This document shows, piece by piece, positions 37,017 to 37,056 of a stretch of DNA of 37,056 bases. The translations under genes and the position numbers were made by a program. Below the pieces are notes generated by a model. The model saw only the letters and a list, made by a program, of their open reading frames with translations. It searched no databases and was not told the origin of the DNA. The stretch comes from Lysinibacillus composti (GTDB taxonomy: Bacteria; Bacillota; Bacilli; Bacillales_A; Planococcaceae): assembly GCF_016908465.1 (NCBI RefSeq), contig NZ_JAFBDY010000031.1, positions 1-37,056 on the forward strand, read 5' to 3'. The number at the start of each line of letters is the position of its first letter. Within the stretch, counting starts at the first letter, position 1.

Positions 37017-37056
37017 TTTATGGAGAGTTTGATCCTGGCTCAGGACGAACGCTGGC
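37017..37056 (+). rRNA. rrs: 16S ribosomal RNA, 5' end (partial)
   Basis: The last 40 bases are the 16S 5' end: TTTATGGAGAGTTTGATCC followed by TGGCTCAGGACGAACGCTGGC, the universal 27F region. It begins a second rRNA operon in the same orientation as the one ending at the left edge. Confidence 0.97.

Overview
The window reads as chromosomal DNA of a low-GC, spore-forming Bacillales bacterium, most like the Lysinibacillus/Ureibacillus/Solibacillus side of the Planococcaceae. This rests on codon and base bias, Bacillus-type ribosome binding sites with GTG and TTG starts, the sporulation gene bofA, a large SRP RNA with an Alu domain, and a gene order that follows the Bacillus subtilis origin-proximal region (rrn, guaB, dacA, pdxST, serS, dck/dgk, tadA, scr, dnaX, yaaK, recR, yaaL, bofA, rrn). 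No phage, insertion sequence, CRISPR array or tRNA gene was seen.

Layout. The left edge is the 3' end of a 5S rRNA with its terminator, then an AT-rich spacer, guaB (IMP dehydrogenase), dacA (D,D-carboxypeptidase) and an asparagine synthetase. A PdxR-like MocR regulator is divergent from pdxS-pdxT (PLP synthase). serS follows behind a serine T-box. Next come a short-chain fatty acid transporter (atoE-like, minus strand) divergent from a CoA-transferase pair (scoAB), with three perfect DnaA boxes between them. patA follows, then tadA (minus), the nucleoside kinases dgk-dck, a LOG-family gene and an unrecognised tail-anchored protein (minus). A long leader carrying a ydaO-type c-di-AMP riboswitch precedes a glutamate/dicarboxylate symporter. 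The SRP RNA is next.

From 21219 to 33106 lies an eight-gene, tightly coupled operon: a secreted-then-membrane protein, an ABC ATPase, an ABC-2 permease, a coiled-coil membrane protein with a Gly/Gln/Asn-rich linker, a MoxR AAA+ ATPase, a DUF58 protein, a BatA-like protein and a large VWA/amidotransferase-like membrane protein. The domains are recognisable but I know of no assigned function for the complete set. It is the most interesting part of the window. After it the conserved block dnaX-yaaK-recR-yaaL-bofA leads into the promoters, leader and first 40 bases of a second rRNA operon in the same orientation.

How the genes work together. Most are housekeeping: guanine nucleotide supply, deoxynucleoside salvage, PLP synthesis, serine charging, tRNA editing, protein targeting, replication and recombination. 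Accessory functions added to the ancestral order are short-chain acid use, glutamate uptake under c-di-AMP control, and the MoxR/ABC envelope operon. Relative to my memory of B. subtilis, the tadA/dgk/dck segment appears inverted as a block. Several starts were moved downstream of the longest open frame because a good Shine-Dalgarno or a family-specific N-terminus fixes them (asnB-like, pdxR, pdxT, serS, patA, dgk, the 21219 gene, the MoxR gene, the 30503 gene, yaaL).
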